Shown here: positions 45,578 to 55,268 of the stretch, piece by piece
Layout of the letters: each line of letters opens with the position of its first letter
Numbering within the stretch: position 1 is the stretch's first letter
Assembly (NCBI GenBank): GCA_021371995.1
Contig: JAJFVA010000014.1
Location: 1 to 64,000 of the forward strand
Direction: 5' to 3'
DNA: 64,000 nt
Origin: Methanoregulaceae archaeon
GTDB taxonomy: Archaea; Halobacteriota; Methanomicrobia; Methanomicrobiales; Methanospirillaceae
Program-made: the position numbers and the translations under genes
Notes under the pieces: generated by a model
Database searches by the model: none
The model's input: the letters and a program-made list of their open reading frames with translations, nothing else
What the model was told of the DNA's origin: nothing

Positions 45578-47833
45578 TTATTTGTTCGCGGAACCCGCCG
45601 GGGTTTGCCCGGTATGATCGAACCGGCTCATAACGATAATGATTGCCGGCATGACAATGATGGCCCCAATCAGTGAAAATCCAACAGTTATCACCGTGAC
45701 AAGGCCGAAATTGCTGATCATGTTAAACGATGAGGCAAGCAGTGCTGCAAAACCAAAAACCGTTGTCATCCCGGACACCGTGATTGCCGTCCCGATATGC
45801 CTCGTTGCCTGTTGTACCGAATCAATGACAGAGAGGCCGTTTGCCTTCTCCTCATAAAAACGTTCCATGATCAGGATGGTATACTCTGAAGCCACTCCGA
45901 TTGTCAGTGATCCGAGCGTGGCGGTCATTGGGGTATAATCGATACCAAGTACGTACATGACCAGTCCGTTCCACCCGACAATCATCATGATGGGAATGAC
46001 CGGGGTAATCGCTTTGACGGCATTCCGGTAAATGAGGAGGAGAAGCCCGAAGATCAGGACGAACGCAAGCACTGTCATCCGGGTTTTCCCAATATTGATC
46101 TCCTTTATGAGGTTGGTAAACATCTCCCCCATCCCGGTCACACTGACTGATACCCCCGGAGGCGGCTCGCTCCATTCGATCTCCTGGACGAAATTTTCAA
46201 TCATCGCCATTGCCACCTCGTTTTCCATGTCCACTGTTGAGAAGAGGATCACGGCATCGGTATTTCCGCTGAAATAGCGCTCTTTTTCATCTGCCGGTAT
46301 CCGGGCAAGAATTGCGGTGACTTCCGGGTTTGATGAAGGCAGTATGCCGTTATTATACCGGACGATAAGACTTGCAATGCTTTCTGATCCTGTGATTTTG
46401 CTGTTATGAGTCTCCTCGTAATGCTGGAACTCGTACATCCATCGTATCGTCCCGATATCAATCACATTGTCGCCACGGACATAGACAGGGAGCGATGAGG
46501 TGGAACCCATCGTCCGGCTCACCTTGTCGAGGTTGATCTTGGCAGGCATGTCCTGCGGGACAAACGTATCCTCGTTCGTGTTGATGGTGATTTCACTGTC
46601 CATCAGGAAACCAATGACCCCGATGACTGCACAGATGAGGAGGATGGGAACGGCATGCCTTGCGATTACCCCGGCAAGGTTTCCCACCGCAACATTGTAC
46701 CGTTCCATCAGGTGACTGCTCCCGTTTCCCTCATTTCCCTCGTTTCTATCGAACTTTGGCCGGTACTTCAGCACTATACCAAGCGAGGGGATGGCAAGAA
46801 GCGCGATCAGGTAACAGCATGCGACACCGATAACACAGACAACACCAAAACCGGCAATCATGGGCACCGGTGAGATCCAGAGTGCAATGAATCCCATAGA
46901 GGTGGAGAGCATGGCAAAAAGGATCGACGGGCCTGATTTCGTGATGGTAGTCCACGCAGCCTCATCGGGGGATGACTTTCTTGCCTCTTCATCATACCTC
47001 GTATGGATGTTGACAGCATAATCAATCCCGATACCGATAAGAACCGGGAATGCGGCTATCGCAACCATTGTAATGGAATATCTTGCGTATCCTATGATAC
47101 CAAACGTGAGGATAAGCCCGCTGGCAACGATTCCTACCGGGAGGAACCGGTACCTGACATGGGAAAAAAAGAATCCTACGGCGATCACCATCAGGACCAT
47201 CGCAACCAAGATCAGGGTCCCCATGGAGGTGCCCATCTCTTCACCCATCTGCTGCTGGAATGCAGGCTCTCCTGTCACTACCACATGAACTCCTGGCGGA
47301 GGATTCGAGAGTTCAACGATATCATTCAGATTATCGAGAACGGAATTTTTCATCTCCTGGGAGAGTCCGGGCTCAAGGGTGATCACGCTGATGGTGAGCA
47401 GGTTTGAGGGGATATAACGTGAAGCGGTTTCGGCAGGTACATTCCCCTTTATTGCATTCACTTCCGCGGATGACTGTGGGAGAGTGCCTCCGTTCATCTG
47501 CTTTAACAGGGAGACGATACTGCTCGTGCCCGTAATGTATCGCTGGGTTGAGATATCGGCTTCCAGCCGTTCGAGATACCTGAGCGTCTCAAGGTCGAGT
47601 ACGTTATCACTCTCGACGAGGAGCATGATGCTCTCGGACTGGAACGTCTCGGTATATTCTGAAAGGAGCATCGCACGCGGCGTGTCGGGATCAAGATACG
47701 TCTCCGAACCGGTCTCCATCATGATGAAGCTGGTCCCGATAAGGGCAGTGATTATGAGGAGGGCGACAAAGGTCAGGACGAATTTCGGCTTCTTCACGAC
47801 AATATCTGCGATAATTTCAAAAGGGGACCGCAT
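45578..47833 (-). CDS. RND-superfamily exporter (HAE3/MMPL type)
   Basis: A 751-residue inner-membrane transporter with two homologous halves, each an N-terminal helix, a large outer domain and a five-helix bundle. Both bundles have the sterol-sensing-like pattern (FPVLIGIGIDYAVNIHTRY in the first and SLTIGVASEYTILIMERF in the second), with charged residues for proton use. Prokaryotic HAE3 members are linked to export of hopanoids or other lipids; the archaeal substrate is unknown. It has no partner membrane-fusion gene nearby. Confidence 0.9.
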   Translation of the reverse strand: MRSPFEIIADIVVKKPKFVLTFVALLIITALIGTSFIMMETGSETYLDPDTPRAMLLSEYTETFQSESIMLLVESDNVLDLETLRYLERLEADISTQRYITGTSSIVSLLKQMNGGTLPQSSAEVNAIKGNVPAETASRYIPSNLLTISVITLEPGLSQEMKNSVLDNLNDIVELSNPPPGVHVVVTGEPAFQQQMGEEMGTSMGTLILVAMVLMVIAVGFFFSHVRYRFLPVGIVASGLILTFGIIGYARYSITMVAIAAFPVLIGIGIDYAVNIHTRYDEEARKSSPDEAAWTTITKSGPSILFAMLSTSMGFIALWISPVPMIAGFGVVCVIGVACCYLIALLAIPSLGIVLKYRPKFDRNEGNEGNGSSHLMERYNVAVGNLAGVIARHAVPILLICAVIGVIGFLMDSEITINTNEDTFVPQDMPAKINLDKVSRTMGSTSSLPVYVRGDNVIDIGTIRWMYEFQHYEETHNSKITGSESIASLIVRYNNGILPSSNPEVTAILARIPADEKERYFSGNTDAVILFSTVDMENEVAMAMIENFVQEIEWSEPPPGVSVSVTGMGEMFTNLIKEINIGKTRMTVLAFVLIFGLLLLIYRNAVKAITPVIPIMMIVGWNGLVMYVLGIDYTPMTATLGSLTIGVASEYTILIMERFYEEKANGLSVIDSVQQATRHIGTAITVSGMTTVFGFAALLASSFNMISNFGLVTVITVGFSLIGAIIVMPAIIIVMSRFDHTGQTPAGSANK

Positions 47834-48325
47834 TCGGAAGACACCGTGTGTGGTAACAGGTCAACCGTATTGGTATTAAATGAATTGTTGTGAATAAGAC
47901 AACAAAAGGGGTTCTGAAAGAAGGGCCCGGAAATTTGCGCAATATAGGACTGCATCGTATGAAGAGGATTGAAACCGAGCAGCAGGGATTTTTCCGTTCT
48001 CAAGAGACAACTTCGGCAACTATCTTCCTGCAGGAATTGAGGCCCTGGGGTGACCGGATATCTTTTTTTCATCCAATAATGGGAAAAACACCAGGAAACA
48101 GAACTATGTACAGATTCCTTATCCCTGGTCACGTCATCTGAAAATAAATCCAAAATGAGTATATCCGGAATTTTTTTACCGGGGGATTTATCCCATGACT
48201 CCGGGATTTCTTCCCGGGAACAGAATTCCTTCGATTGATAGTTGCCCCTTTTATCAGGTAATCATGCCAATACTGAGATGTCCAGACCTGATTTGCCATT
48301 GGATATCATGTCAGGAGAACTGCAG
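47834..48325. other. 492-base intergenic region between the RND and MFS genes
   Basis: No credible gene is visible. At 48201-48217 an inverted repeat CCGGGA-TTTCT-TCCCGG lies about 108 bases before the MFS start, and an AT-rich stretch at 48150-48180 ends in a run of seven T. The divergent promoters of the exporters should lie here; both encode efflux systems, so shared control is possible. Confidence 0.45.
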
Positions 48326-49735
48326 ATGTTATCATTTAATGCCAGAGATCCTGCCAGGGTTGCCCTTTTTATCGCAATCCTTGCAGGTTTCATGACACCC
48401 TTTGACCTTTCTGCGGTCAATATCGCCCTTCCGGCAATCGGAGACCAGTTCTCCATGGATGCAGTCTCCCTCTCGTGGGTTTCAACCGCTTATCTCCTTG
48501 CATCCGCGATATTCCTCGTCCCTGTCGGAAGGGTTGCCGATATCTACGGGCGAAAGAAGGTATTCACCCTCGGTATCTCAATTTTCACCATCACTTCGCT
48601 CGCACTGGTCTTCTCCCCGTCTTCATCCTTTGTCATACTGCTCAGGTTTGTTCAGGGGGCCGGAGCTGCCCTTATTTTCGGGACTGCAGTAGCAATCCTC
48701 ACGACAGTAACACCACCCGAACAAAGGGGAAAAGCCATCGGAATCTATACCACTGCCGTGTATACCGGGCTCTCGGCGGGACCGTTTCTTGGGGGAATAC
48801 TCACGGGATATTTCGGATGGCAGAGTATCTTTCTTGTCAACGTCCCCATTGGTCTCTTCACCATTGGACTGATCTCCTGGAAACTACCGGGCGAATGGGC
48901 TGAATGCTGTGGCGAACCATTTGATCTTTTCGGCTCGGTCCTGTACGGGATCTCAATCATCTCTGTTATGTATGGTTTCTCGTACCTCCCGGCCACTTCG
49001 GCATACGTCATGATCCTGTCCGGAGTTGTCATACTTGCATTATTCGTCCTGTGGGAGTCTCGGAATCAAAGTCCGGTTCTGAATATACGAATCCTCGTTA
49101 AGAACAGGGTGTTTGCATTTTCAAACCTGGCGGCACTGATCAATTACAGCGCAACATTTTCCGTCACCTTTTTCCTCAGCCTGTACCTGCAGTATATAAG
49201 AGGATACAGTCCCCAGGCTGCGGGACTCATCCTGGTCGTCCAGCCGGTGGTTATGGCGCTTTTTGCGTCGCTATCCGGGGCACTGGCGGACCGGACTGAT
49301 CCCGTACGTATCGCCTCATTTGGCATGGCACTTTCAGGTATCTCTCTCCTGCTTCTCATGTTCATTGACGAAGTGACCTCCCTTGCCTACCTGGTAGTAT
49401 GCATGATTATCCTTGGTCTCGGCCTGGCCTTCTTTGCATCACCAAATACGACCGCAATCATGGGATCGGTCGAAAGGAAATTCTATGGTGTGGCTTCCGG
49501 AACACTAGGTACAATGCGTCTTGTCGGCCAGATGCTCTCAATGGGAGTTGCCGTGATCATCCTTGCCCTGTATATAGGGAAAGTAGCAATTACGCCCGAA
49601 AATTATGATCAGTTTCTCTCAGGGATGCAGATGGCGTTTCTCATCTTCGCACTGCTCTGCGGTGCAGGCATTGCATTTTCACTTGTCAGGGGAAGGAGAG
49701 AGCGTCGGATACAAAGAAGGGAAGAAAAAGGCTGA
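48326..49735 (+). CDS. MFS multidrug exporter (EmrB/QacA family)
   Basis: A 469-residue protein with about 14 membrane helices. Motif A-like GRVADIYGRKKVF after helix 2, the helix-5 motif GTAVAILTTVTPPEQRGKAIG, and a second-half repeat GALADRTDPVRIA are typical DHA2 family drug/H+ antiporters. The ATG at 48326 follows AGGAGAAC, and MLSFNARDPARVALFIAILAGFMTPFD is the expected N-terminus. Upstream ATGs at 48278 and 48308 are less likely. A T8 run lies after the stop. Confidence 0.9.
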   Translation: MLSFNARDPARVALFIAILAGFMTPFDLSAVNIALPAIGDQFSMDAVSLSWVSTAYLLASAIFLVPVGRVADIYGRKKVFTLGISIFTITSLALVFSPSSSFVILLRFVQGAGAALIFGTAVAILTTVTPPEQRGKAIGIYTTAVYTGLSAGPFLGGILTGYFGWQSIFLVNVPIGLFTIGLISWKLPGEWAECCGEPFDLFGSVLYGISIISVMYGFSYLPATSAYVMILSGVVILALFVLWESRNQSPVLNIRILVKNRVFAFSNLAALINYSATFSVTFFLSLYLQYIRGYSPQAAGLILVVQPVVMALFASLSGALADRTDPVRIASFGMALSGISLLLLMFIDEVTSLAYLVVCMIILGLGLAFFASPNTTAIMGSVERKFYGVASGTLGTMRLVGQMLSMGVAVIILALYIGKVAITPENYDQFLSGMQMAFLIFALLCGAGIAFSLVRGRRERRIQRREEKG

Positions 49736-49774
49736 CTGTTTCAGGGAAGGGAACAGATTTTTCCGCTGCTGAAA

Positions 49775-49782
49775 TTTTTTTT
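49775..49782 (+). terminator. Poly-T terminator after the MFS gene
   Basis: Eight consecutive T residues lie 39 bases after the MFS stop codon, on the strand of the gene. Confidence 0.4.
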
Positions 49783-49953
49783 GAGGATAATAAAATTCCC
49801 GAAACGGCATTGAGGTCGGAAACGGTTTTCGCATTCCTCGATTGTTCTTTTTCCTTTTACAGTAATCAGGTGCCGCTGACGGAAAAAAACACCCTGAAAT
49901 GATTAAAGAGAGGTGAAAAAGATATATGATACGTCACCGAACCTAACTGGCAT

Positions 49954-50673
49954 ATGCATATTTCGAAGGTCTGTCTGCTGCATGATTCTTTTCCGACCAG
50001 CGAACAGTATCCTTTTAATCTTGAGATTTTCAACAAGACTGACTGTATAGGGTTTTCAAGACCCGTGACTTTTTTTATCGGGGAAAACGGGACTGGAAAA
50101 TCCACGCTTCTCAAAGCAATTGCCCGGCACTGTTCTATCCATATCTGGGAAGAGACTGGGAGAATCCGCCGTCATTATAACAGATACGAGGATGATCTCT
50201 TTCGCTATCTCAAAGTTGAACAGGATGGAGACAGGATACAGGGATCATTTTTTGCATCGGAAATTTTCAGACATTTTGCAGAGATCCTTGATGAATGGTC
50301 GGTTGCCGATCCGGGATCGCTTGATTATTTCGGCAGTACCTCCCTTGTTGAGAAATCTCACGGCCAGGCTCACATGACCTTTTTTGCACACCGGTTTCAG
50401 AGGAGAGGAATGTATCTTCTTGACGAGCCTGAAAATGCCCTCTCCCCGAAGAGACAACTTGAGCTCCTGAAATTATTCCGTCACTTCACGGCTGATGGCG
50501 CTGTCCAGTTTATCATAGCAACTCATTCGCCGATTCTCCTTGCCTATCCGGATGCAGATATCTACAGCTTCGACACCGTACCGATACAGAGGATCGAATA
50601 CGAAGAAACTGATTATTACAGGATATTCAGGGATTTCCTGGATCACCGGGAAAAATATCTGAATTCTCTCTGA
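49954..50673 (+). CDS. Solitary ABC-type AAA ATPase
   Basis: A 239-residue single-domain ABC-fold ATPase. Walker A is GENGTGKS (43-50), the signature is SHGQ (135-138), Walker B MYLLDEPE (153-160), and the switch His is in FIIATHSPILLAY. No membrane component or transport partner is adjacent. The type (a loose Rad50/SMC-like or predicted ATPase family) is common in prokaryotes and has no settled function. It starts with an ATG at 49954, preceded by an AT-rich gap of about 200 bases. Confidence 0.85.
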   Translation: MHISKVCLLHDSFPTSEQYPFNLEIFNKTDCIGFSRPVTFFIGENGTGKSTLLKAIARHCSIHIWEETGRIRRHYNRYEDDLFRYLKVEQDGDRIQGSFFASEIFRHFAEILDEWSVADPGSLDYFGSTSLVEKSHGQAHMTFFAHRFQRRGMYLLDEPENALSPKRQLELLKLFRHFTADGAVQFIIATHSPILLAYPDADIYSFDTVPIQRIEYEETDYYRIFRDFLDHREKYLNSL

Positions 50674-50757
50674 GAACCGGTTTTCCGGGCTGCAAACCGG
50701 GACCGTGTAATCTGTGTCCTGGCATCCCCGGCTACAGTCCTGATTCTCACCAGTTAA

Positions 50758-51219
50758 TCAGGGTTCGATAAAAAGGACCAGATTAATTTCTTCCGAATGT
50801 CCCCCTCCCATCGCACGGAGGGTCCCGTTTACCATGAGGGGCGCAGGTGCTTGCAGGGGAACTACAACCCGGTACTCGTAAGTTCTGGGATAGGGGGGGT
50901 TCATCACTCCTGCGTTGTACGTGCCCCTGAATACCGGCCCTGCATCCACCTTCAATTGAAGTTCAACTGTCTCATTAAATCCGTTTTGAGGTGTTATCGT
51001 CACCTCACAATCAACCGGATCGCCAGGCCGGGCATAAGCTTTGGTGGGAGTCACCGTCAGGATAAACGAGGGCCTGGCATTTTCCGGTCCTAAGGGAACC
51101 TGCTCACTCATGACAGGGAGTCTGTCCTGAATGGGATGAACCTGGCCTGAAAGAGAGAATGCAACAATAACCAGAATTGCTGCTGAAATGAGTATGACAA
51201 TTCGGACCCCGGGATTCAT
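50758..51219 (-). CDS. Exported beta-sandwich-like protein of unknown function
   Basis: A 153-residue protein. A signal-anchor helix (VIVFLISAAILVIVAFSLSG-like, about residues 5-25) precedes a domain with RPSFILTVTPTKAYARPGDPVDCEVTITPQNGF, resembling extracellular immunoglobulin-like or DUF11-like folds, and a final strand-rich part. It is probably tethered on the cell surface. The 14-base palindrome at 51244-51257 lies 25 bases upstream of the start. No family is recognised. Confidence 0.75.
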   Translation of the reverse strand: MNPGVRIVILISAAILVIVAFSLSGQVHPIQDRLPVMSEQVPLGPENARPSFILTVTPTKAYARPGDPVDCEVTITPQNGFNETVELQLKVDAGPVFRGTYNAGVMNPPYPRTYEYRVVVPLQAPAPLMVNGTLRAMGGGHSEEINLVLFIEP

Positions 51220-51243
51220 TGGTGGTTCAATACCTGTTGTTGT

Positions 51244-51257
51244 TTCAATGCATTGAA
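51244..51257. promoter_or_regulatory. Perfect 14-base palindrome upstream of the exported protein gene
   Basis: TTCAATG-CATTGAA is a perfect inverted repeat without spacer, 25 bases from the ATG at 51219 on the minus strand. It may be a regulator binding site overlapping the core promoter. Confidence 0.4.
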
Positions 51258-51348
51258 TTTTGCGAGGAGTTATGGGAAACTGCTAATACCTACCCTGTGA
51301 TCTACCATATGGCTGATTTGAAAAAAGGAAAAATAAGGTGCTTCAGTA

Positions 51349-51433
51349 TGCGAGGGATGGGATTCGAACCCAAGAACTCCTGCGAGATCAGGCCCTGAAC
51401 CTGACGCCGTTGACCTGGCTTGGCTACCCTCGC
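51349..51433 (-). tRNA. tRNA-Leu (CAG)
   Basis: On the minus strand the acceptor pairs GCGAGGG/CCCTCGC exactly (51427-51433 with 51350-51356), the discriminator is A, and the anticodon stem TCAGG/CCTGA closes the loop TTCAGGG, so the anticodon is CAG (codon CUG). A long variable arm marks class II. The T arm has one U-U mismatch at the outer pair. There is no intron. Confidence 0.93.
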
Positions 51434-51530
51434 GCCTTTAACTGGTTTGGATTACGGGGAAATAAAGGTGACTAAATACCGGTAAAATCCGATAGTTAAA
51501 TGCGAGAGATAATGGAGGAAGCGCCCTTCC

Positions 51531-53189
51531 TCACTCCTCGTAATTCGCTTCCTTGGGGGGGTGAGCGAGCTCCCTTTCGCGAAGGACATTCCTTTTGATC
51601 TTCCCTGAAATGGTCTTAGGCAGGTCATCGACAAACTCGATAGCACGGGGATATTTGTAAGGGGCGGTGATCTTTTTCACAGACCTCTGGATGTCCTTTG
51701 CCAGCTGCTCGGTCGGTTCAAACCCCTCTTTCAGGACAACGAAGGCCTTTACAATCATACCACGGATGACATCGGGAGAGCCGACCACGGCAGCCTCTTT
51801 TACTGCCGGGTGCTCGAGGAGAGCACTCTCGACTTCAAAAGGCCCGATACGGTAACCGGAACTCTTGATCACGTCATCGTCCCGCCCGACAAACCAGTAA
51901 TACCCGTCGTTGTCAGTATACGCCTTGTCCCCGGTATAATAAAAGTCGCCCCGGAAAACCTCTGCGGTCGCTTCGGGGTCATACAGGTAGCCGTCAAAAA
52001 GCCCGACGGGTCGCGGATTGATCCTGATCGCGATCCTCCCCGCATCACCGGGAACGACAGGCCGCCCCTCGTCATCATGCAGCTCAATATGCCATCCGGG
52101 AGAAGGTCTGCCCATCGATCCGGGGCGGGCTTCCATGCAGGGGAAGGTCCCGATCACGAGCACGAGCTCCGTCTGGCCATATCCCTCATAGATGGTAAGC
52201 TTTGTCCCCTCTTTCCATACCCTGATCACCTCCGGGTTGAGAGGTTCTCCCGCACTGACGCAATGACGGAGCGAAGTGAGATCAAATTTTTCAAGATCCG
52301 CAAGAATCAGCATACGGTACACGGTGGGAGGAGCACAAAAGACGGTGACCTCGTATTTTTCGAGAACCGGCAGGAGCTCGGTAGGTTTGAACTTTCCCCT
52401 GATGTCATACACGAGGATGCATGCACCCTGTATCCAGGGTCCGAAAAATTTCCCCCATGAAGACTTCGCCCATCCGGTGTCGGCGAGAGTGAAATGGAGA
52501 TCGTTCTCCTTTAAATCAAGCCAGAAGGCCCCGGTCGTCACATGACCCAGGGGAAGGGCGTGGTTGTGGAGGACAAGTTTTGGCTCACCCGTCGTTCCTG
52601 AAGTAAAGTAAATCACGAGCGGATCGGTCCTTTTTGTCCGCTCCATCCCTGAAATCTTCACCAGGTGGCGGGAGACAGGTGCAGGATAGTCGATCTCTTC
52701 GATATAACTGATCCATCCCGGGAGCTTTGTATCAGTAACCAGCCGGGCAGCAAGCGTCGGGCACTCATTACAGATCTCCTCGACCTTGCCTGCATTCTCC
52801 TGGTCAGTGATAACCATCTTAATCCTGGCCGCATTGATCCGGTATTTCAAATCCTTCGGGGTGAGCATCGTTGGGCAGGGGCAGAATACTGCCCCAAGCT
52901 TAATGCAGGCGATGGCAAAGATCCACCATTCCGGGATACGGGGGAGCATGATGATCACGCGGTTTCCTTTCTTCACCCCGTATTTAAGGAGCATATTCGC
53001 CGCCGAATTGGAAAGGTTCATCAGCTGCCGGTAGGTGTAGGTCTTCTCCTCCCCTTTCTGGTTCACCCAGATCATTGCAAGACGGTTCCGGTCCTCAAGG
53101 GCAAGCCGATCGATCACATCGAACCCGAAATTGTAGTATTCGGGGACCTCCAGTGAGAAAGTCCTGTAGGTTTCCTCGTAATCTTCCAT
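51531..53189 (-). CDS. AMP-forming acyl-CoA synthetase (copy B)
   Basis: A 552-residue adenylate-forming enzyme. The ATP loop YFTSGTTGEPKLVLH, the adenine motif YEGYGQTELV, and YFTGDKAY-type YYTGDKAY plus GRDDDVIKSSGYRIGPFEVES and the C-terminal Lys in PKTISGKIKRN are intact. The closest pattern is the acetyl-CoA synthetase-like/medium-chain (ACSM) group, rather than true Acs. It activates a carboxylic acid to its CoA ester; the substrate is unresolved. Start MEDYEETYRTF is chosen. It is a paralogue of the gene just upstream, with 282 bases between them. Confidence 0.9.
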   Translation of the reverse strand: MEDYEETYRTFSLEVPEYYNFGFDVIDRLALEDRNRLAMIWVNQKGEEKTYTYRQLMNLSNSAANMLLKYGVKKGNRVIIMLPRIPEWWIFAIACIKLGAVFCPCPTMLTPKDLKYRINAARIKMVITDQENAGKVEEICNECPTLAARLVTDTKLPGWISYIEEIDYPAPVSRHLVKISGMERTKRTDPLVIYFTSGTTGEPKLVLHNHALPLGHVTTGAFWLDLKENDLHFTLADTGWAKSSWGKFFGPWIQGACILVYDIRGKFKPTELLPVLEKYEVTVFCAPPTVYRMLILADLEKFDLTSLRHCVSAGEPLNPEVIRVWKEGTKLTIYEGYGQTELVLVIGTFPCMEARPGSMGRPSPGWHIELHDDEGRPVVPGDAGRIAIRINPRPVGLFDGYLYDPEATAEVFRGDFYYTGDKAYTDNDGYYWFVGRDDDVIKSSGYRIGPFEVESALLEHPAVKEAAVVGSPDVIRGMIVKAFVVLKEGFEPTEQLAKDIQRSVKKITAPYKYPRAIEFVDDLPKTISGKIKRNVLRERELAHPPKEANYEE

Positions 53190-53242
53190 ATTATGTCCTG
53201 CGCAGGGCATATGAACAGAAATGTATCGTGCAGGAAATCATT

Positions 53243-53257
53243 AACCTGTCTTTTTTT
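53243..53257 (-). promoter_or_regulatory. Shared upstream motif of acyl-CoA synthetase copy B
   Basis: Plus-strand AACCTGTCTTTTTTT matches AACCTGTCTTTTTT before the paralogous gene. On the minus strand it lies about 54 bases upstream of the start codon. Confidence 0.4.
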
Positions 53258-53471
53258 CATATGATACAGGAGATTGTAAGAATGACTGTTTTTTCTGATT
53301 ACAAGAGAGGATAGCCCTGATTTGGCCTTTGACGTACTTGTTATACTGGTGGTTATCAACGATACACATCGCAGGGACTTTTCCGGGACAGGAATGGGGT
53401 TTTCCGGCCCGGGGCATCAAAAATACTGTGTTCAGTGCCGAGGTGAAATAGAGAGAATGATGGCTGGTAAT

Positions 53472-55139
53472 TTATCCGCTGCTCCTGTATTTTTCCAGCT
53501 CGCGCTGACGGAGCTCATTCCTCCGTATCTTCCCGGACAGCGTCTTTGGAAGTTCTGGCACAAACTCGATTGCCCGGGGATATTTGTAGGGGGCAGTGGA
53601 ATTCCTGACATGTGACTGGATATCCCTGATCAGGGTTTCAGATGGCTGGTATCCCGATTTTAGAACGATGAAGGCCTTAACGATAACCCCCCGGATAAGA
53701 TCAGGGGATCCGACCACGGCAGACTCCTGGACGGCAGGATGCTCGAGCAGAGCACTCTCCACCTCAAAAGGACCGATTCTGTATCCGGAGCTCTTGATAA
53801 TATCATCATTCCTCCCGACAAACCAGAAATACCCGTCCGCATCCATGGTGGCCTTGTCCCCTGTATAATAGAACCCGTTCACGAACGATGCTTCATTCGC
53901 CTCGGGGCTGTTTACGTACTCGACAAAGAGCCCGACTGGCCTCGGGTCCAGACAGATAGCGATCCTGCCCTCTTCCCCCTGTTCAACCGGCCTCCCTTCG
54001 TCATCATGAAGCTCGACATGCCATCCCGGTGCAGGTCTGCCCATCGAACCCGGCCGTGTCTCCATACCACGGAAGGTTCCGATACAACAGACCGTCTCGG
54101 TCTGGCCATACCCTTCAGAGATGGTCCGCCCGGTCCCTTCCTTCCAGACCCTGACAACTTCAGGATTAAGCGGTTCTCCGGCGCTGGTGCAACGGCGGAG
54201 CTCCTTGAGGTCAAACTTCTCGAGATCTGCGAGGATCAGCATCCGGTAAATGGTAGGTGGAACGCAGAACGTGGTAATTTCGTATTTCTCAATAAGGGGC
54301 AGGAGTTCGGTTGCCTTGAATTTTCCCCTTACGTCATAAACAAAGATACAGGCCCCCGCAATCCACTGGCCAAAAATCTTGCCCCAGGCGCACTTCGCCC
54401 ATCCCGTATCTGATGAAGTGAAATGTACATCGTTCTCCCCAACATCCTGCCATAACTTCGCTGTGACGAGATGACCCAGCGGGTAACTGTGGTTATGGAG
54501 GACCATTTTCGGTTCTCCCGTTGTCCCTGAAGTGAAGTAGATCAGCATCGGATCGGTCGAAAGTGTCTTTTTCACAGTTGGCAGGCTGACCGATCGGAAC
54601 GATACGGGTGCCGGGTATATGAGCTCCCTTGGAAAGTTTACCCATCCGGGACGTTCTCCGTCAACGAGGAACCTGCAGGTCAGGGTCGAGCATTCGGTGA
54701 CAACCTCCTCCACTTTGGCAGAGTTCTCAACGTTCGTTATAATCATCTTGAACGTTCCGGCGTTCAGCCTGTACCTGATATCCTTCGGGGTAAGCATGGT
54801 CGGGCAGGGGCAGAGCACTGCACCAAGCTTGATAAGCGCGATGACAAAGATCCACCATTCCGGCACGCGGGGCAGCATGATCAGCACCCGGTCCCCTTTC
54901 TGGATCCCATACTTGATCAGGATGTTTGCCGCCTGATTGGAGAGGTTTTTCAAATCCCGGAACGAGTATTTCTTCTCAACTCCTTCCTGGTTCAACCATA
55001 TCATGGCAAGCTTGTTGCGATCCTTTTCAGCCCATACATCGATGACGTCGAACCCGAAATTATAATGACCAGGTACATCGATCCGGAAGGTTCTGCAGAG
55101 TTCCTCGTAGCTCCCTGCCCCAGCGTTCCTTTCAGCCAT
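53472..55139 (-). CDS. AMP-forming acyl-CoA synthetase (copy A)
   Basis: A 555-residue paralogue of the downstream synthetase, with the same motifs: YFTSGTTGEPKMVLH, SEGYGQTETV, YYTGDKATMD and NDDIIKSSGYRIGPFEVES, with the catalytic C-terminal Lys in PKTLSGKIRRNE. The two copies align over their whole length, so this is a tandem duplication followed by divergence. Start MAERNAGAGSYEEL is preferred to one 19 codons upstream. It is divergent from tbp. A role in fatty or aromatic acid activation is possible but not shown. Confidence 0.9.
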   Translation of the reverse strand: MAERNAGAGSYEELCRTFRIDVPGHYNFGFDVIDVWAEKDRNKLAMIWLNQEGVEKKYSFRDLKNLSNQAANILIKYGIQKGDRVLIMLPRVPEWWIFVIALIKLGAVLCPCPTMLTPKDIRYRLNAGTFKMIITNVENSAKVEEVVTECSTLTCRFLVDGERPGWVNFPRELIYPAPVSFRSVSLPTVKKTLSTDPMLIYFTSGTTGEPKMVLHNHSYPLGHLVTAKLWQDVGENDVHFTSSDTGWAKCAWGKIFGQWIAGACIFVYDVRGKFKATELLPLIEKYEITTFCVPPTIYRMLILADLEKFDLKELRRCTSAGEPLNPEVVRVWKEGTGRTISEGYGQTETVCCIGTFRGMETRPGSMGRPAPGWHVELHDDEGRPVEQGEEGRIAICLDPRPVGLFVEYVNSPEANEASFVNGFYYTGDKATMDADGYFWFVGRNDDIIKSSGYRIGPFEVESALLEHPAVQESAVVGSPDLIRGVIVKAFIVLKSGYQPSETLIRDIQSHVRNSTAPYKYPRAIEFVPELPKTLSGKIRRNELRQRELEKYRSSG

Positions 55140-55172
55140 AAAACACCAAAAGGTAGGAGATACTACGAGATG

Positions 55173-55186
55173 AACCTGTCTTTTTT
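55173..55186 (-). promoter_or_regulatory. Shared upstream motif of acyl-CoA synthetase copy A
   Basis: Plus-strand AACCTGTCTTTTTT, the same word as upstream of copy B, about 34 bases from the start codon on the minus strand. Confidence 0.4.
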
Positions 55187-55230
55187 CTCGTTGCAAAAAA
55201 TACGGAAAAAAACTCTTTCCGGGGTAATCC

Positions 55231-55240
55231 AGTAGTATTA
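55231..55240 (+). promoter_or_regulatory. TATA box of the tbp gene
   Basis: GTATTATAGT is centred about 33 bases before the ATG at 55269, a normal distance for a very short leader. The same gap carries the divergent acyl-CoA synthetase promoter. Confidence 0.45.
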
Positions 55241-55268
55241 TAGTGGTCTACACTTCATGTACTGATCA

